Assembly: GCA_025964695.1 (NCBI GenBank)
Contig: JAOPYK010000074.1
Location: forward strand, 62,001 to 126,000
Reading direction: 5' to 3'
Source of the DNA: Streptosporangiaceae bacterium
GTDB taxonomy: Bacteria > Actinomycetota > Actinomycetes > Streptosporangiales > Streptosporangiaceae
DNA length: 64,000 nucleotides
Of the stretch, positions 34,146-42,364 are shown piece by piece (the stretch's first letter is position 1; each line of letters opens with the position of its first letter). A model generated the notes under the pieces. It was not told where the DNA came from. It did not search any database and worked only from the letters and a program-made list of their open reading frames with translations. The translations under genes were made by a program, and so were the position numbers.

Positions 34146-35194
34146 ATGTCTGCTCCTGGGTTGGGTGAGTGGCCCAGGCGGCCCGCCTTGCCGGGGGTCA
34201 GATGGCCCGCCGTGACGAGCCAGCGCAGGGCGTCGGTCAGGGTCTGTTCGACCGGCCGGAGCGTCAGGTCCAGGGCGTCCAGCAGCGGGCGATCGTCGGT
34301 GGCCACCAGTGTGATCATCATTTCGGCCGCATCGCGGGTGAGCGGGAAGTCGAAGTTCCTGATCCGCTTGGCGGCGTCCAGCAGCGAGCCGAGCCCGAGC
34401 ATCAGCCGGCCCGGCACCATGAGACGGCGGCACTTCACGCCGGTGAGCTCATCGCACCGGTCGGCGAGCTGGGACCAGGTCAGATAGTGACCGCCGAGCA
34501 GCCAGCGGCGCGGTCCCTGACCGGCCACGACGGACCGGCGCAGGGCCTCGGCCAGGTCACGGACGTCCAGCACCGAGCAACCGCCCCGGGGCATGGGCCA
34601 GGCCTGGCCGAGGCCGGCGGCGAATCCCTCGTTCAGCGCGTCCAGCACCGGCTGATGCGGCCCGCACACGCCGCCCGGATAGATGACCGTGATCGGCGCG
34701 CCCTCGTCCTGAAGGCCCCGCACATAGCGTTCGGCCGCCAGCTTGGACCGGCCGTAGTCCGTGCGCGGGCTCGCCAGCGGGCCGTCCACTGTGATCACCG
34801 GGGAGTTCGGCGGTACGAAGACCCCCACCGTCGAGACGTGGATCACGGGATCGAGGCCCTGGGCCACCGCGCCGCCGACGACGTTGCGGGTGCCGGTGAC
34901 GTTGGTCTCGACGAGGCCGCCCGGCCCGCCGGTCCCGCCGCCGGTGATGCCGATGGCCGCGGCGGCGTGCACCGCCGCGTCACAGCCGTCGAGGGCCCGG
35001 CCGACCGCGGCCGGATCGAGCATGTCCCCGGGCACGAACTCCACCTCGTCGGCTTGGACCCCGATCGCGGCGAGCACCTTGGTGGCCTTGCCCGGGTCGC
35101 GGACCAGCGCCCGCGGCTGATGCCCGGCGGCGAGCAGCGCCGCGACGGTATACGACCCCACGAAGCCCGAGGCCCCTGTCACCATGACGCGCAT
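34142..35194 (-). CDS. NAD-dependent epimerase/dehydratase (extended SDR)
   Basis: 350 residues. Rossmann motif VTGASGFVGSY at the start, VHAAAAIG, and YGRSKLAAERYV (Tyr/Lys catalytic pair). Closest in pattern to dihydroflavonol-4-reductase-like extended SDRs. I prefer ATG 35194 because a -10 box (35201-35206) lies 6 bases upstream; GTG 35200 is the other option. It is coupled to the F420-type oxidoreductase, suggesting linked redox steps on one substrate. Confidence 0.88.
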   Translation of the reverse strand: MRVMVTGASGFVGSYTVAALLAAGHQPRALVRDPGKATKVLAAIGVQADEVEFVPGDMLDPAAVGRALDGCDAAVHAAAAIGITGGGTGGPGGLVETNVTGTRNVVGGAVAQGLDPVIHVSTVGVFVPPNSPVITVDGPLASPRTDYGRSKLAAERYVRGLQDEGAPITVIYPGGVCGPHQPVLDALNEGFAAGLGQAWPMPRGGCSVLDVRDLAEALRRSVVAGQGPRRWLLGGHYLTWSQLADRCDELTGVKCRRLMVPGRLMLGLGSLLDAAKRIRNFDFPLTRDAAEMMITLVATDDRPLLDALDLTLRPVEQTLTDALRWLVTAGHLTPGKAGRLGHSPNPGADI

Positions 35195-35200
35195 TGGCAC

Positions 35201-35206
35201 AAACTA
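35201..35206 (-). promoter_or_regulatory. -10 box of the epimerase gene, likely leaderless
   Basis: TAGTTT on the minus strand, 6 bases before ATG 35194, without a ribosome binding site. No -35 seen. Confidence 0.45.
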
Positions 35207-35317
35207 GCGCTTGGTAGCGTCGCCTGGACAGTGTTCCACGCCCCATCCTCACCTGATCTGGCAGCGGTGTCCACGCGGCGCGTCCGAGCGCGTCGGCAAG
35301 CGTGTCCGCGCCCAGCG

Positions 35318-36754
35318 TCAGGAGGCGGGGCGGGGGATGGACTTGTACTCGAGGTAGGCGGTCAGGCCCTCGGGGCCGAGCTCACGGCCGAGGCCGCTGT
35401 TCTTGTAGCCACCGAACGGGGTGTTGGCGTCGAGGCTGTACAGGTTGACGCCACAGCTACCGGTACGGATCCGGCGGGCCACCTCGATGCCGTGCGAGAC
35501 ATCGGCGGTCCAGACGGAGCCGCCCAGGCCGTAGTCGCTGTCATTGGCGATCTTGATGGCGTCGTCCTCGTCCTCGTAGGACAGCAGGGCGAGCACCGGG
35601 CCGAAGATCTCCTCGCGGGCGATCCGCATGTCATTGGTGACGTTGCCGAACACCGTGGGCGCGACGTACCAGCCACGGTCGTGCGGCCGATCGAGACCGC
35701 CAGCGATGATCTTGGCGCCTTCATCCTGGCCGATCTTGATATAGCCCTCGACCCGGTCCTGCTGGCGCTTGGCGACCAGCGGGCCGATCTCGGTCGCATA
35801 GTCCGCGGGGTCGCCCACGGTGAGCCCGCTCACCATGGCGGCCAGGGCCTCGGCGACCTCGTCGTAGCGGCTGCGCGGCGCCAGGATGCGGGTCTGCGCG
35901 GCACAGGCCTGGCCGTTGTTCATCAGCGAGGCGAGTTTGAAACCCTCGATGGTGGTGGCGAGGTCGGCGTCCTCCAGGATGATCGCCGCCGACTTGCCTC
36001 CGAGCTCGAGGGTCACCCGCTTGAGCTGCTCACCGCAGACGGCGCCGATCTTCCGGCCGGCCGCTGTCGAGCCGGTGAACGACACCTTGTCGATGCCGGG
36101 ATGCCGGACCAGGTGCTCGCCGACCTCGCGTCCCGCCGTCACGATGTTGACGACCCCGTCCGGGATCCCCGCCTCCTTGATCCATTCGGCGAGGAGATAG
36201 GTGTCCAGTGGCGTCTCGGGAGATGGCTTGGCCACCACCGTGCAGCCCGCGATCAGAGCGGGGGCGAGCTTGAGCATCAGGGTGAACTGGGGGACGTTCC
36301 ACGGCACGATGGCCGCCACCACGCCGACCGGTTCCGTGGTCACGGTCACCGGGCCCAGCATTCCCTGGCGCTCCTCCTCCCAGGTGTAGGTGCCGGCCAG
36401 GTCCACGTAGTACTGCAGCACCATCTGCGGAATCGCGGCCTGCCCGAAGATCGAGAAGAGCGCGGGCGATCCCATCTCCGCGGTGACCAACTCGGCCATG
36501 TCGTTCTGCCGCTCGGCATAGATCGCCGCCAGCCGGCCCACGATCTCGGCGCGTTCGGCCGGCGTCATCCGCGGCCAGGGGCCGTGGTCGAAGGCCTGCC
36601 GGGCTGCCGCGACGGCCTTGTCGATGTCGGCCTCGGTGCCCTCGGGCACCCGGCCGATGACCTCTTCGGTGTGCGGGGAGATCACGTCGATGGTGGCCGT
36701 GCCGGCCGGAGCGACCCAGTCGCCGCCGATGAAGAGCCGATCATGCTCGCGCAT
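35318..36754 (-). CDS. Aldehyde dehydrogenase (NAD(P)+)
   Basis: 478 residues. NAD-binding WNVPQFTLMLKLAPAL, FTGSTAAGRKI, catalytic Glu250 (LELGGKSA) and Cys284 (NNGQACAAQTRI) are present, along with EEIFGPVLALLSYEDEDDAI. This full-length cytoplasmic enzyme oxidises aldehydes to acids. ATG 36754 has AGGAGG 6 bases upstream; the open frame continues 186 bases further but without support. It is monocistronic. A palindrome-like sequence at 36795-36812 may be the operator of a TetR-type regulator. Confidence 0.95.
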   Translation of the reverse strand: MREHDRLFIGGDWVAPAGTATIDVISPHTEEVIGRVPEGTEADIDKAVAAARQAFDHGPWPRMTPAERAEIVGRLAAIYAERQNDMAELVTAEMGSPALFSIFGQAAIPQMVLQYYVDLAGTYTWEEERQGMLGPVTVTTEPVGVVAAIVPWNVPQFTLMLKLAPALIAGCTVVAKPSPETPLDTYLLAEWIKEAGIPDGVVNIVTAGREVGEHLVRHPGIDKVSFTGSTAAGRKIGAVCGEQLKRVTLELGGKSAAIILEDADLATTIEGFKLASLMNNGQACAAQTRILAPRSRYDEVAEALAAMVSGLTVGDPADYATEIGPLVAKRQQDRVEGYIKIGQDEGAKIIAGGLDRPHDRGWYVAPTVFGNVTNDMRIAREEIFGPVLALLSYEDEDDAIKIANDSDYGLGGSVWTADVSHGIEVARRIRTGSCGVNLYSLDANTPFGGYKNSGLGRELGPEGLTAYLEYKSIPRPAS

Positions 36755-36794
36755 GTTGTTCCTCCTGCCCGGGGTGAAACGCCGGAGGTCGTTG

Positions 36795-36812
36795 ACCGAA
36801 TGCTTGCTTGGT
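36795..36812. promoter_or_regulatory. Imperfect TetR-like inverted repeat upstream of aldehyde dehydrogenase
   Basis: accgaatgcttgcttggt, arms ACC and GGT with an internal AATGC/GCTTG core. It is 41-58 bases upstream of the start. No TetR gene is near, so the match is weak. Confidence 0.3.
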
Positions 36813-36946
36813 GAACACTCTCTCATGAGGGTGGTGGGTGTCCACAAGAGCCTGCCCGCCGCCCGACCTGGCGGGGTGAGCGGGTCGGTCACCGTGGCAG
36901 GCCCGATTTCCGGGACGGCGGGGCCGGCGGTGATGACCACGGCGGC

Positions 36947-37351
36947 TCAACGATGCAGCGGGAGTCCTTTCGTCGTCTTGTCGACGGCGTTGCGCGGACC
37001 GTACACGGCGAGGCCGGCGAACCGCAGCTTCGCCGCGGCGAGCACCGCCGCCCGGTTGTCGGCGTCGTTGTCGGTGGTGAACAGCTCGTCGGTGTAGACG
37101 GCGATCGCCAGTCCCCGGGACAGCGCCTGTGCGTGCACGCGGTCCAGCGCCTCGGCGTTCGCGCCGAACACCAGCACCGGCTGGCGGAACATGGGCAGGT
37201 ACCGGTTGCCGGCGCCGTCCTCGTACGGTTCGCCGAGGATCTCGGGAAAGCTCTTGGGCAGGCCGCTGACGAGGAAGGCGGTCACGTTCAGCCGCTGCCA
37301 GCCGGCCAGGTCCTCCCGGACGACAACAGCGATCTTGGTGTCGAAGCGCAT
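36947..37351 (-). CDS. DUF2000 family protein
   Basis: 134 residues starting MRFDTKIAVVVREDLAGWQRLNV. The domain matches DUF2000 proteins (AFLVSGLPKSFPEILGEPYEDG, VYTDELFTT, AVYGPRNAVDKTTKGLPLHR), which have a PTH2-like fold and no proven role. It is divergent from an AraC regulator, a common arrangement that suggests the regulator controls it. The much longer open frame upstream (to 38053) is antisense to that regulator. Confidence 0.88.
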   Translation of the reverse strand: MRFDTKIAVVVREDLAGWQRLNVTAFLVSGLPKSFPEILGEPYEDGAGNRYLPMFRQPVLVFGANAEALDRVHAQALSRGLAIAVYTDELFTTDNDADNRAAVLAAAKLRFAGLAVYGPRNAVDKTTKGLPLHR

Positions 37352-37414
37352 ACGGCCAGCCTGTCCGCGGCTCCGATCGCGCGTCTTGAACGCTGGTGCG
37401 CGACACTGGGGGGC

Positions 37415-38227
37415 ATGAGCGAGTGGGTGCGGTACTGGCGCGCGGATGACCGTCCGCTGGAGGCCATGCACGCCCGCTTCGAACGGCACGCCTACCACCG
37501 GCACAGCCACGAGGGGTACTCCTTCGGGGTCACCGACGCCGGCGCCCAGGCGTTCAACTGCCGGGGCGGCTCGCACACGAGCGCAGCGGGCATGGTGATG
37601 GCGTTCAACCCCGACGACCCGCACGATGGCCGCCCGGCGGACGAATCCGGGTTCACCTACCGCATCGTCCACATCGGTGCCGGCCTGGTCGCCGACGTGC
37701 TCGGCGACATGGCCGCCCGGCCCACCGGGCTGCCGCTGTTCGCCGATCCGGTGGCGCGGGACCCGGTGCTGGCCACTGCGCTGCGCCGACTGCACTCCGC
37801 CCTCGGCGGCGGTATGCCGCAGGGCGAATCGCTCGTGCGGGAGGAGTTGCTCGTCGCGGTCGTGGCAGCCATGGTGCAGCGCGGCGCGACCCGGCCGGTC
37901 ACCGTGGCGGCTCCGGTGGGGGAGCAGGTGATCGCACAACGGGTGCGCGCCATGCTCGACGACGCCTTCGCCGGTCAGGTCACCGCCGACGACGTGGCGG
38001 CCGCGGCCGGGGCGAGCCGGTTCGTGGCCTACCGGTCCTTCCGGCGTGTCCACGGCATGGCACCCAGCGACTACCAGCGCCAGCTACGGCTGCGCGCCGC
38101 ACGCCGGATGCTCTCCCGCGGCCACCGGATCGCCGACGTGGCGACCGCGGTCGGATTCGCCGATCAGAGCCATCTGACCCGTTGGTTCGTGCGCTACTAC
38201 GGCGTCACGCCCGGCGTTTTCCGCTGA
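37415..38227 (+). CDS. AraC-family transcriptional regulator
   Basis: 270 residues. N-terminal cupin sensor domain (HAYHRHSHEGYSFGVTDAGAQAF, GMVMAFNPDDPHDG) and a C-terminal double helix-turn-helix: TADDVAAAAGASRFVAYRSFRRVHGMAPSDYQRQLRLRAARRML and IADVATAVGFADQSHLTRWFVRYYGVTPGVFR. ATG 37415 has GGGGGG upstream. It probably controls the divergent DUF2000 gene. The open frame reaching back to 36953 is antisense to DUF2000. Confidence 0.93.
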   Translation: MSEWVRYWRADDRPLEAMHARFERHAYHRHSHEGYSFGVTDAGAQAFNCRGGSHTSAAGMVMAFNPDDPHDGRPADESGFTYRIVHIGAGLVADVLGDMAARPTGLPLFADPVARDPVLATALRRLHSALGGGMPQGESLVREELLVAVVAAMVQRGATRPVTVAAPVGEQVIAQRVRAMLDDAFAGQVTADDVAAAAGASRFVAYRSFRRVHGMAPSDYQRQLRLRAARRMLSRGHRIADVATAVGFADQSHLTRWFVRYYGVTPGVFR

Positions 38228-38261
38228 GCGTCCCGTACCGATCCGGCGGCCGCGCGCCGGG

Positions 38262-38849
38262 TCACTTGTCGCGCAGGATCAGCCTTCTCTGCTGGAAGTC
38301 CACGGTGACGCGGCCGAACCGGCGCAGTTCGTCGGAGCCGAGCAGCCCGGCGATGTTCGGGTCGCCCATGTTGATGACCGTCAGGGAACGGCTGCTCAGG
38401 GCCTGTCCGCCGAGCGTCCAGCTGCGGATCCGGACCACGGGCACGGTGGCCCGTCCGGTCACCCCCTGGATGCGGGCGGTCTGCCCGGTGCGGGACAGCT
38501 TCAGCCGGCGCATGAGGGATCGGTCCAGCGTGGAGGTGGACGCGCCGGTGTCGAGGATGAACTGGAAGGGGCCGCGGCCGTTGACCTTGATCGGGACCAT
38601 GACCAGGGTCGCCCCGTGGTCGATGGTCACCCGGATGGGGATCGAGGTCCCGCCCCCGGCGGTACGGGTGGCCCGCACGCTCGAATATTTCGGAGACTTG
38701 CGAGCACCCGGAGCCAGTGACTCACGCAACGACTCGTGAGACGGCGCGGCCCCGGGTCCGGATCTGATGGCGCAGCCGCTCAACCCCAGCACCAGAGCGC
38801 CTGCCAGCGCGGTTGTGAACCAGAGCGCCTTGATCTCGACCACCGCCAC
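38262..38849 (-). CDS. Secreted retropepsin-like aspartyl protease lipoprotein
   Basis: 195 residues. N-terminal lipoprotein signal (ALVLGLSGC) followed by a single-domain aspartyl protease with active motif FILDTGASTSTLD (about residues 98-110) and the flap/tail motif GLLGSDELRRFGRVTVDFQQRR. Such half-size proteases act as homodimers. It should be membrane-anchored on the outer face. GTG 38849 is used; GTG 38843 is a near alternative. Substrate unknown; it may process envelope proteins. Confidence 0.85.
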   Translation of the reverse strand: MAVVEIKALWFTTALAGALVLGLSGCAIRSGPGAAPSHESLRESLAPGARKSPKYSSVRATRTAGGGTSIPIRVTIDHGATLVMVPIKVNGRGPFQFILDTGASTSTLDRSLMRRLKLSRTGQTARIQGVTGRATVPVVRIRSWTLGGQALSSRSLTVINMGDPNIAGLLGSDELRRFGRVTVDFQQRRLILRDK

Positions 38850-38941
38850 CTGTATGGAACGACGTCCCGGACCTTACCGGCTATCCATACATACGTCGCA
38901 GGCGGGCACTTCCGTTCAGCCGGATCCGCCGGTCATTTCCA

Positions 38942-39412
38942 CTAACGCAGGAGATGGGCGTTGGGTGCGCGGGCGCGACCGGCGAGGTCGGGGAGCTCGA
39001 TGACCTCCGCCCCCGCGGCGCGCAGTTGCTCGGTGCCCTCACCGTCGGCGAACAGCGGCGGCTCACGCCAGGCGTAGACCACCCGGGGAATGCCGGCGGC
39101 CACGATCAGCCGGGCGCACGGCTCCGGACGGGACGCCCGCCCGCCGCAGGGCTCCAGCGAGGTGTAGATCGTGGCCCCGCTCAGATCGGTGCCGGGCCGC
39201 AGCCTGCCCAACGCAGCCTCCTCGGCGTGCTCTACCGGGTCGCCCTCCCGCGAGTGGCCACGGGCCAGCTCCCGCCCCCCGCCGTCCACGATGACGGCGC
39301 CCACCGAGTACGCGGTCTGGGAGGGCGGGCAGAGGGCCGCCAGTTCACAGGCCAGCTCCAGCCATCGCCGGTCCGCCCCGTACCGGGTGGAGGAATCAGC
39401 CACGGCGGCCAC
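38942..39412 (-). CDS. RibD-type deaminase (CMP/dCMP-deaminase-like zinc enzyme)
   Basis: 156 residues. Zinc/catalytic motifs: VEHAEEAALGRL (HAE) and TSLEPCGGRASRPEPCARLI (PCx8PEPC, with an extended loop). The deaminase half of RibD has this type of site, converting diaminohydroxyphosphoribosylaminopyrimidine to the ketone. GTG 39412 lies 16 bases inside the end of the reductase gene, giving coupled expression. An alternative start is GTG 39403. The neighbouring reductase could supply the missing half. Confidence 0.82.
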   Translation of the reverse strand: MAAVADSSTRYGADRRWLELACELAALCPPSQTAYSVGAVIVDGGGRELARGHSREGDPVEHAEEAALGRLRPGTDLSGATIYTSLEPCGGRASRPEPCARLIVAAGIPRVVYAWREPPLFADGEGTEQLRAAGAEVIELPDLAGRARAPNAHLLR

Positions 39413-40091
39413 CGATCAGGTAACGCAGCAGGGCCACGTCGCCGATCCGGGTGGCCTCGGCCAGCCGCATGGGCCTGCCCGGGCTCTGCGGGAAGACCCC
39501 GGGATGCACGAAGCGCGGCGCGGACGGATCGCCGACGAAGAACGGGGCCACGGCCAGCTGCAGTTCGTCGGCCAGCCCCTGGGTGAGGAAGCGGGTGTGG
39601 AGGTCTCCGCCGCCCTCGACCATCAGCCGCCGGACGCCGCGCCGGCTCAGCTCGGCGAGCAGGGCGGGCAGGCTCACGGGGTCTCCGCCGTCGATGACCT
39701 CGGCACGCTCGCCCAGCCGCCCCGCCAGCGCCGGGGCGGCCGGTGAGGAGCTGAACACCAGCTTGGGGGAGGCGCCGGTGGTGAAGAACCGGGCCTCCGG
39801 CGCGAGGTCGCCGCTGCCGGTCACCGTGACCTTGGTCAAATCCGGTGCCCGGCCCCGCGCGACGCGCTGGGCCTTGCGCGACTCCGACCGGATGAGCAGC
39901 TGAGGGTCGTCCTGGCGGAGGGTACCGGCCCCCACCAGGATCGCGTCGCAGGAGGCACGCACCGCGTCCACGCGGTCGAAGTCGGCGGGATTGGACAACC
40001 GCAGTCGTTCCGGGCTCGCGTCGTCGATATAGCCGTCGACCGACATGGCACAGCTCAGCAGTACATAAGGGCGATCACTCACAAGGGACAT
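39396..40091 (-). CDS. RibD-type pyrimidine reductase (dihydrofolate-reductase-like)
   Basis: 231 residues. The start is LLSCAMSVDGYIDD; then ASCDAILVGAGTLRQDDPQL, LMVEGGGDLHTRFLTQGLADELQLAVAPFFVG and the C-terminus typical of RibD reductase domains (COG1985). It reduces a ribosylaminopyrimidine with NADPH. ATG 40091 has no strong ribosome binding site; GTG 40082 is an alternative. Adjacent to a separate deaminase gene, so the pair resembles a split RibD. Riboflavin genes ribA/B/E/H are not in the window. Confidence 0.87.
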   Translation of the reverse strand: MSLVSDRPYVLLSCAMSVDGYIDDASPERLRLSNPADFDRVDAVRASCDAILVGAGTLRQDDPQLLIRSESRKAQRVARGRAPDLTKVTVTGSGDLAPEARFFTTGASPKLVFSSSPAAPALAGRLGERAEVIDGGDPVSLPALLAELSRRGVRRLMVEGGGDLHTRFLTQGLADELQLAVAPFFVGDPSAPRFVHPGVFPQSPGRPMRLAEATRIGDVALLRYLIGGRRG

Positions 40092-40167
40092 TACACCGCA
40101 TCACACATCGGCCTCAGCCGGTGACGGTCCCGTCGCGCCCAAGATCCGCTGCGGATCCGGCGAGTGG

Positions 40168-41079
40168 TCACGCCAGGCAGGTGGGAATCTGCCCGTCGTT
40201 GTAGGTGACCATTTCCAGCATGATCGTCAGATCGTCGAGCGGGACGCCGGGTCGCTCGCCTCGCGCCTCGGCATAGGCCCGGTGCAGATTGCCGACGATG
40301 CGTTCGGGGTCCAGCAGGTCCGCGTACTCGCCCAGCTCCGCCGCGCCGGCCACCGCCAGCGGTGACAGCCCGGCCTCGATGCCCTGCCGGGCCAGCTCCT
40401 GGATCCAGCGCAGGTACGACTCGGTCGCGTCGTACGACTCCGGCCCGCCCACCGGGCCGTGTCCCGCGACCACGGTGGACGCGCCCAGGGCCCGCAGCCG
40501 CTCGATCGCCGTCAGGGAACCGGAGACCGATCCCATGAGCGTGAAGGGAGTGCCGCCGGAGAAGACCACGTCGCCCGCGAACAGCACTCCGTGGTCGGGG
40601 ATCCACGCCACGACGTCGTTGGTCGTGTGCGCAGGCCCGACATGGATCAGCTCGACCCGCAGGTCACCGGAGTAGACCGTCAGCCGGTCCGGGAAGGTCA
40701 CCGTGGGCGGCACGATGTCGATCGAGCCCCACTCGACATGCGTCCACAGCCGCGTCAGCATCAGCCCCGCCTCCACCATCGCGGCCGGGCAGTCGTCGTG
40801 GCCGATGATCACCGCTTCGGGGAAGATCCCGTTGCCGTAGGTGTGGTCGCCATGGTGATGGGTGTTGATCAAGGTACGGGTCGGGGCCGAGGTCACCGAC
40901 CCGATGGCCGTTCGCAGTGCCCTGGCCCGGGGTTCGGTGGCCGCGGTGTCGATCAGCGTCACCCGGTCCGGCCCGACCAGGAAACCGGAGTTGCTGAGGC
41001 ACCAGCCGCCGTCAGGCTGTATGTAGGCGTAGATCCGCTCGGCGATCTCTTCCAGCCGAGGCCGTGGGGCCTTGTTCAT
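40168..41079 (-). CDS. Metallo-beta-lactamase-fold hydrolase
   Basis: 303 residues. Metal-site motif LINTHHHGDHTYGN near residue 72, then the further ligands in VGPAHTTNDVVAWIPDHGVLFAGDVVFSGGTPF and VVAGHGPVGGP. Resembles cyclase/lactonase-like MBL enzymes that act on small esters or lactones. Only 71 bases separate its start from the divergent sbcD start, so the two genes share a promoter region. Confidence 0.9.
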   Translation of the reverse strand: MNKAPRPRLEEIAERIYAYIQPDGGWCLSNSGFLVGPDRVTLIDTAATEPRARALRTAIGSVTSAPTRTLINTHHHGDHTYGNGIFPEAVIIGHDDCPAAMVEAGLMLTRLWTHVEWGSIDIVPPTVTFPDRLTVYSGDLRVELIHVGPAHTTNDVVAWIPDHGVLFAGDVVFSGGTPFTLMGSVSGSLTAIERLRALGASTVVAGHGPVGGPESYDATESYLRWIQELARQGIEAGLSPLAVAGAAELGEYADLLDPERIVGNLHRAYAEARGERPGVPLDDLTIMLEMVTYNDGQIPTCLA

Positions 41080-41135
41080 AGTGATCCTTTGGGGTTTGTC
41101 GGCGTTTCTGCGACGGAAGTGTCGTGGGTGCTGTC

Positions 41136-41141
41136 TATGGT
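41136..41141 (+). promoter_or_regulatory. -10 box of sbcD
   Basis: TATGGT, 9 bases before ATG 41151, and no ribosome binding site. A leader of only about 3 bases would result. Confidence 0.35.
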
Positions 41142-41150
41142 TTGCACTCG

Positions 41151-42284
41151 ATGCGCCTCCTTCATACGTCCGACTGGCATCTGGGCCGGTCCTTCCACCG
41201 TGAGGACCTCTTGGGCGCCCAGGCCACTTTCGTCGACCATCTGGTCGAGACCGTTCGGAGCGAGGACGTCGACGCGGTGCTCATCTCCGGTGACGTCTAC
41301 GACCGGGCGCTGCCGCCGGTCGATGCCGTACGGCTGTGCAACGAGGCGCTGCGGCGTCTCGCGGACCTGACCCGGGTGGTCCTCATCGCCGGCAACCACG
41401 ACTCCGCGCAGCGCCTCGGCTTCGGTGCCGATCTCATGGACGCCGCCGGGGTGCACGTCCGCACCGATCCCGCGGCGGTCGGCAGGCCCGCCATGATCGG
41501 CGATGCCGCGGTCTACGGCATCCCCTATCTGGAGCCGGAGCTGGTCCGCGCCCCCTGGGAGCTGGAGGAGCGCGGTCACGCGGCCGCGCTGGCGGAGGCG
41601 ATGCGCCGGATCCGCGCCGATGCCGCCCGCCGCCCCGCGGACACGCCCTCCGTCGTGCTGGCACACGCCTTCGTGACCGGCGGCGAGGCCAGCGACAGCG
41701 AACGCGACATCTCCGTGGGCGGCGCCGCGCACGTCCCGGCGAGCGTCTTCGACGGTGTGGGCTATGCGGCCCTGGGCCATCTGCACGGCCGTCAGACCAT
41801 GACCGAACGGGTCCGCTACTCCGGTTCCCCGCTGGCCTACTCCTTCTCCGAGGACCGCCAGCGCAAGGGGTGCTGGCTGGTCGAGCTGCGGGACGGCGGG
41901 GTGCGCGCCGAGTTCGCCGAGGCGCCGGTGCCGCGCCGCATCGCCCGGCTGCGCGGCCGGATCGACGAGCTGCTCCTCGCGGACCATTACGAGAAGTACC
42001 GGCAGCACTGGCTGCAGATCACCCTGACCGACCCGGTGCGGCCCGGCGGCGCGATGGAGCGGCTGCGCCGCCGGTTCCCGTACGCGCTGGTGCTCGGCTT
42101 CGAACCCGAGGGCGGCACGGCCGGCCAGGACCGCAGCTGGAGCGAGCGGATCACCGGCCGCGCGGACCGGGAGCTGGCCCGTGACTTCGTCACCGAGGTC
42201 ACCGGCAGCCCCATCGACGACGCCGAGCAGGCCCTGCTCGACGAGGCCTTCCAGCACTGCCGCATCAAGGAGGGCGCGACGTGA
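41151..42284 (+). CDS. sbcD: DNA double-strand-break nuclease SbcD
   Basis: 377 residues. Calcineurin-type phosphodiesterase motifs are all present: TSDWHLGRS, LISGDVYDRA, AGNHDSA, VVLAHAFVTGG and GHLHGRQ. Forms the manganese nuclease of the SbcCD (Rad50-Mre11-like) complex that opens DNA hairpins and blocked ends. ATG 41151 is chosen because similarity begins at MRLLHTSDWHLG. sbcC follows 80 bases later. Confidence 0.96.
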   Translation: MRLLHTSDWHLGRSFHREDLLGAQATFVDHLVETVRSEDVDAVLISGDVYDRALPPVDAVRLCNEALRRLADLTRVVLIAGNHDSAQRLGFGADLMDAAGVHVRTDPAAVGRPAMIGDAAVYGIPYLEPELVRAPWELEERGHAAALAEAMRRIRADAARRPADTPSVVLAHAFVTGGEASDSERDISVGGAAHVPASVFDGVGYAALGHLHGRQTMTERVRYSGSPLAYSFSEDRQRKGCWLVELRDGGVRAEFAEAPVPRRIARLRGRIDELLLADHYEKYRQHWLQITLTDPVRPGGAMERLRRRFPYALVLGFEPEGGTAGQDRSWSERITGRADRELARDFVTEVTGSPIDDAEQALLDEAFQHCRIKEGAT

Positions 42285-42364
42285 CCGCACCACGAGCCCG
42301 GCGGCGCGTACGGCGAGCGACCGGGGCGGCAGAGCACACCTAGGCGAGCGAAGCAGGAGACGGC

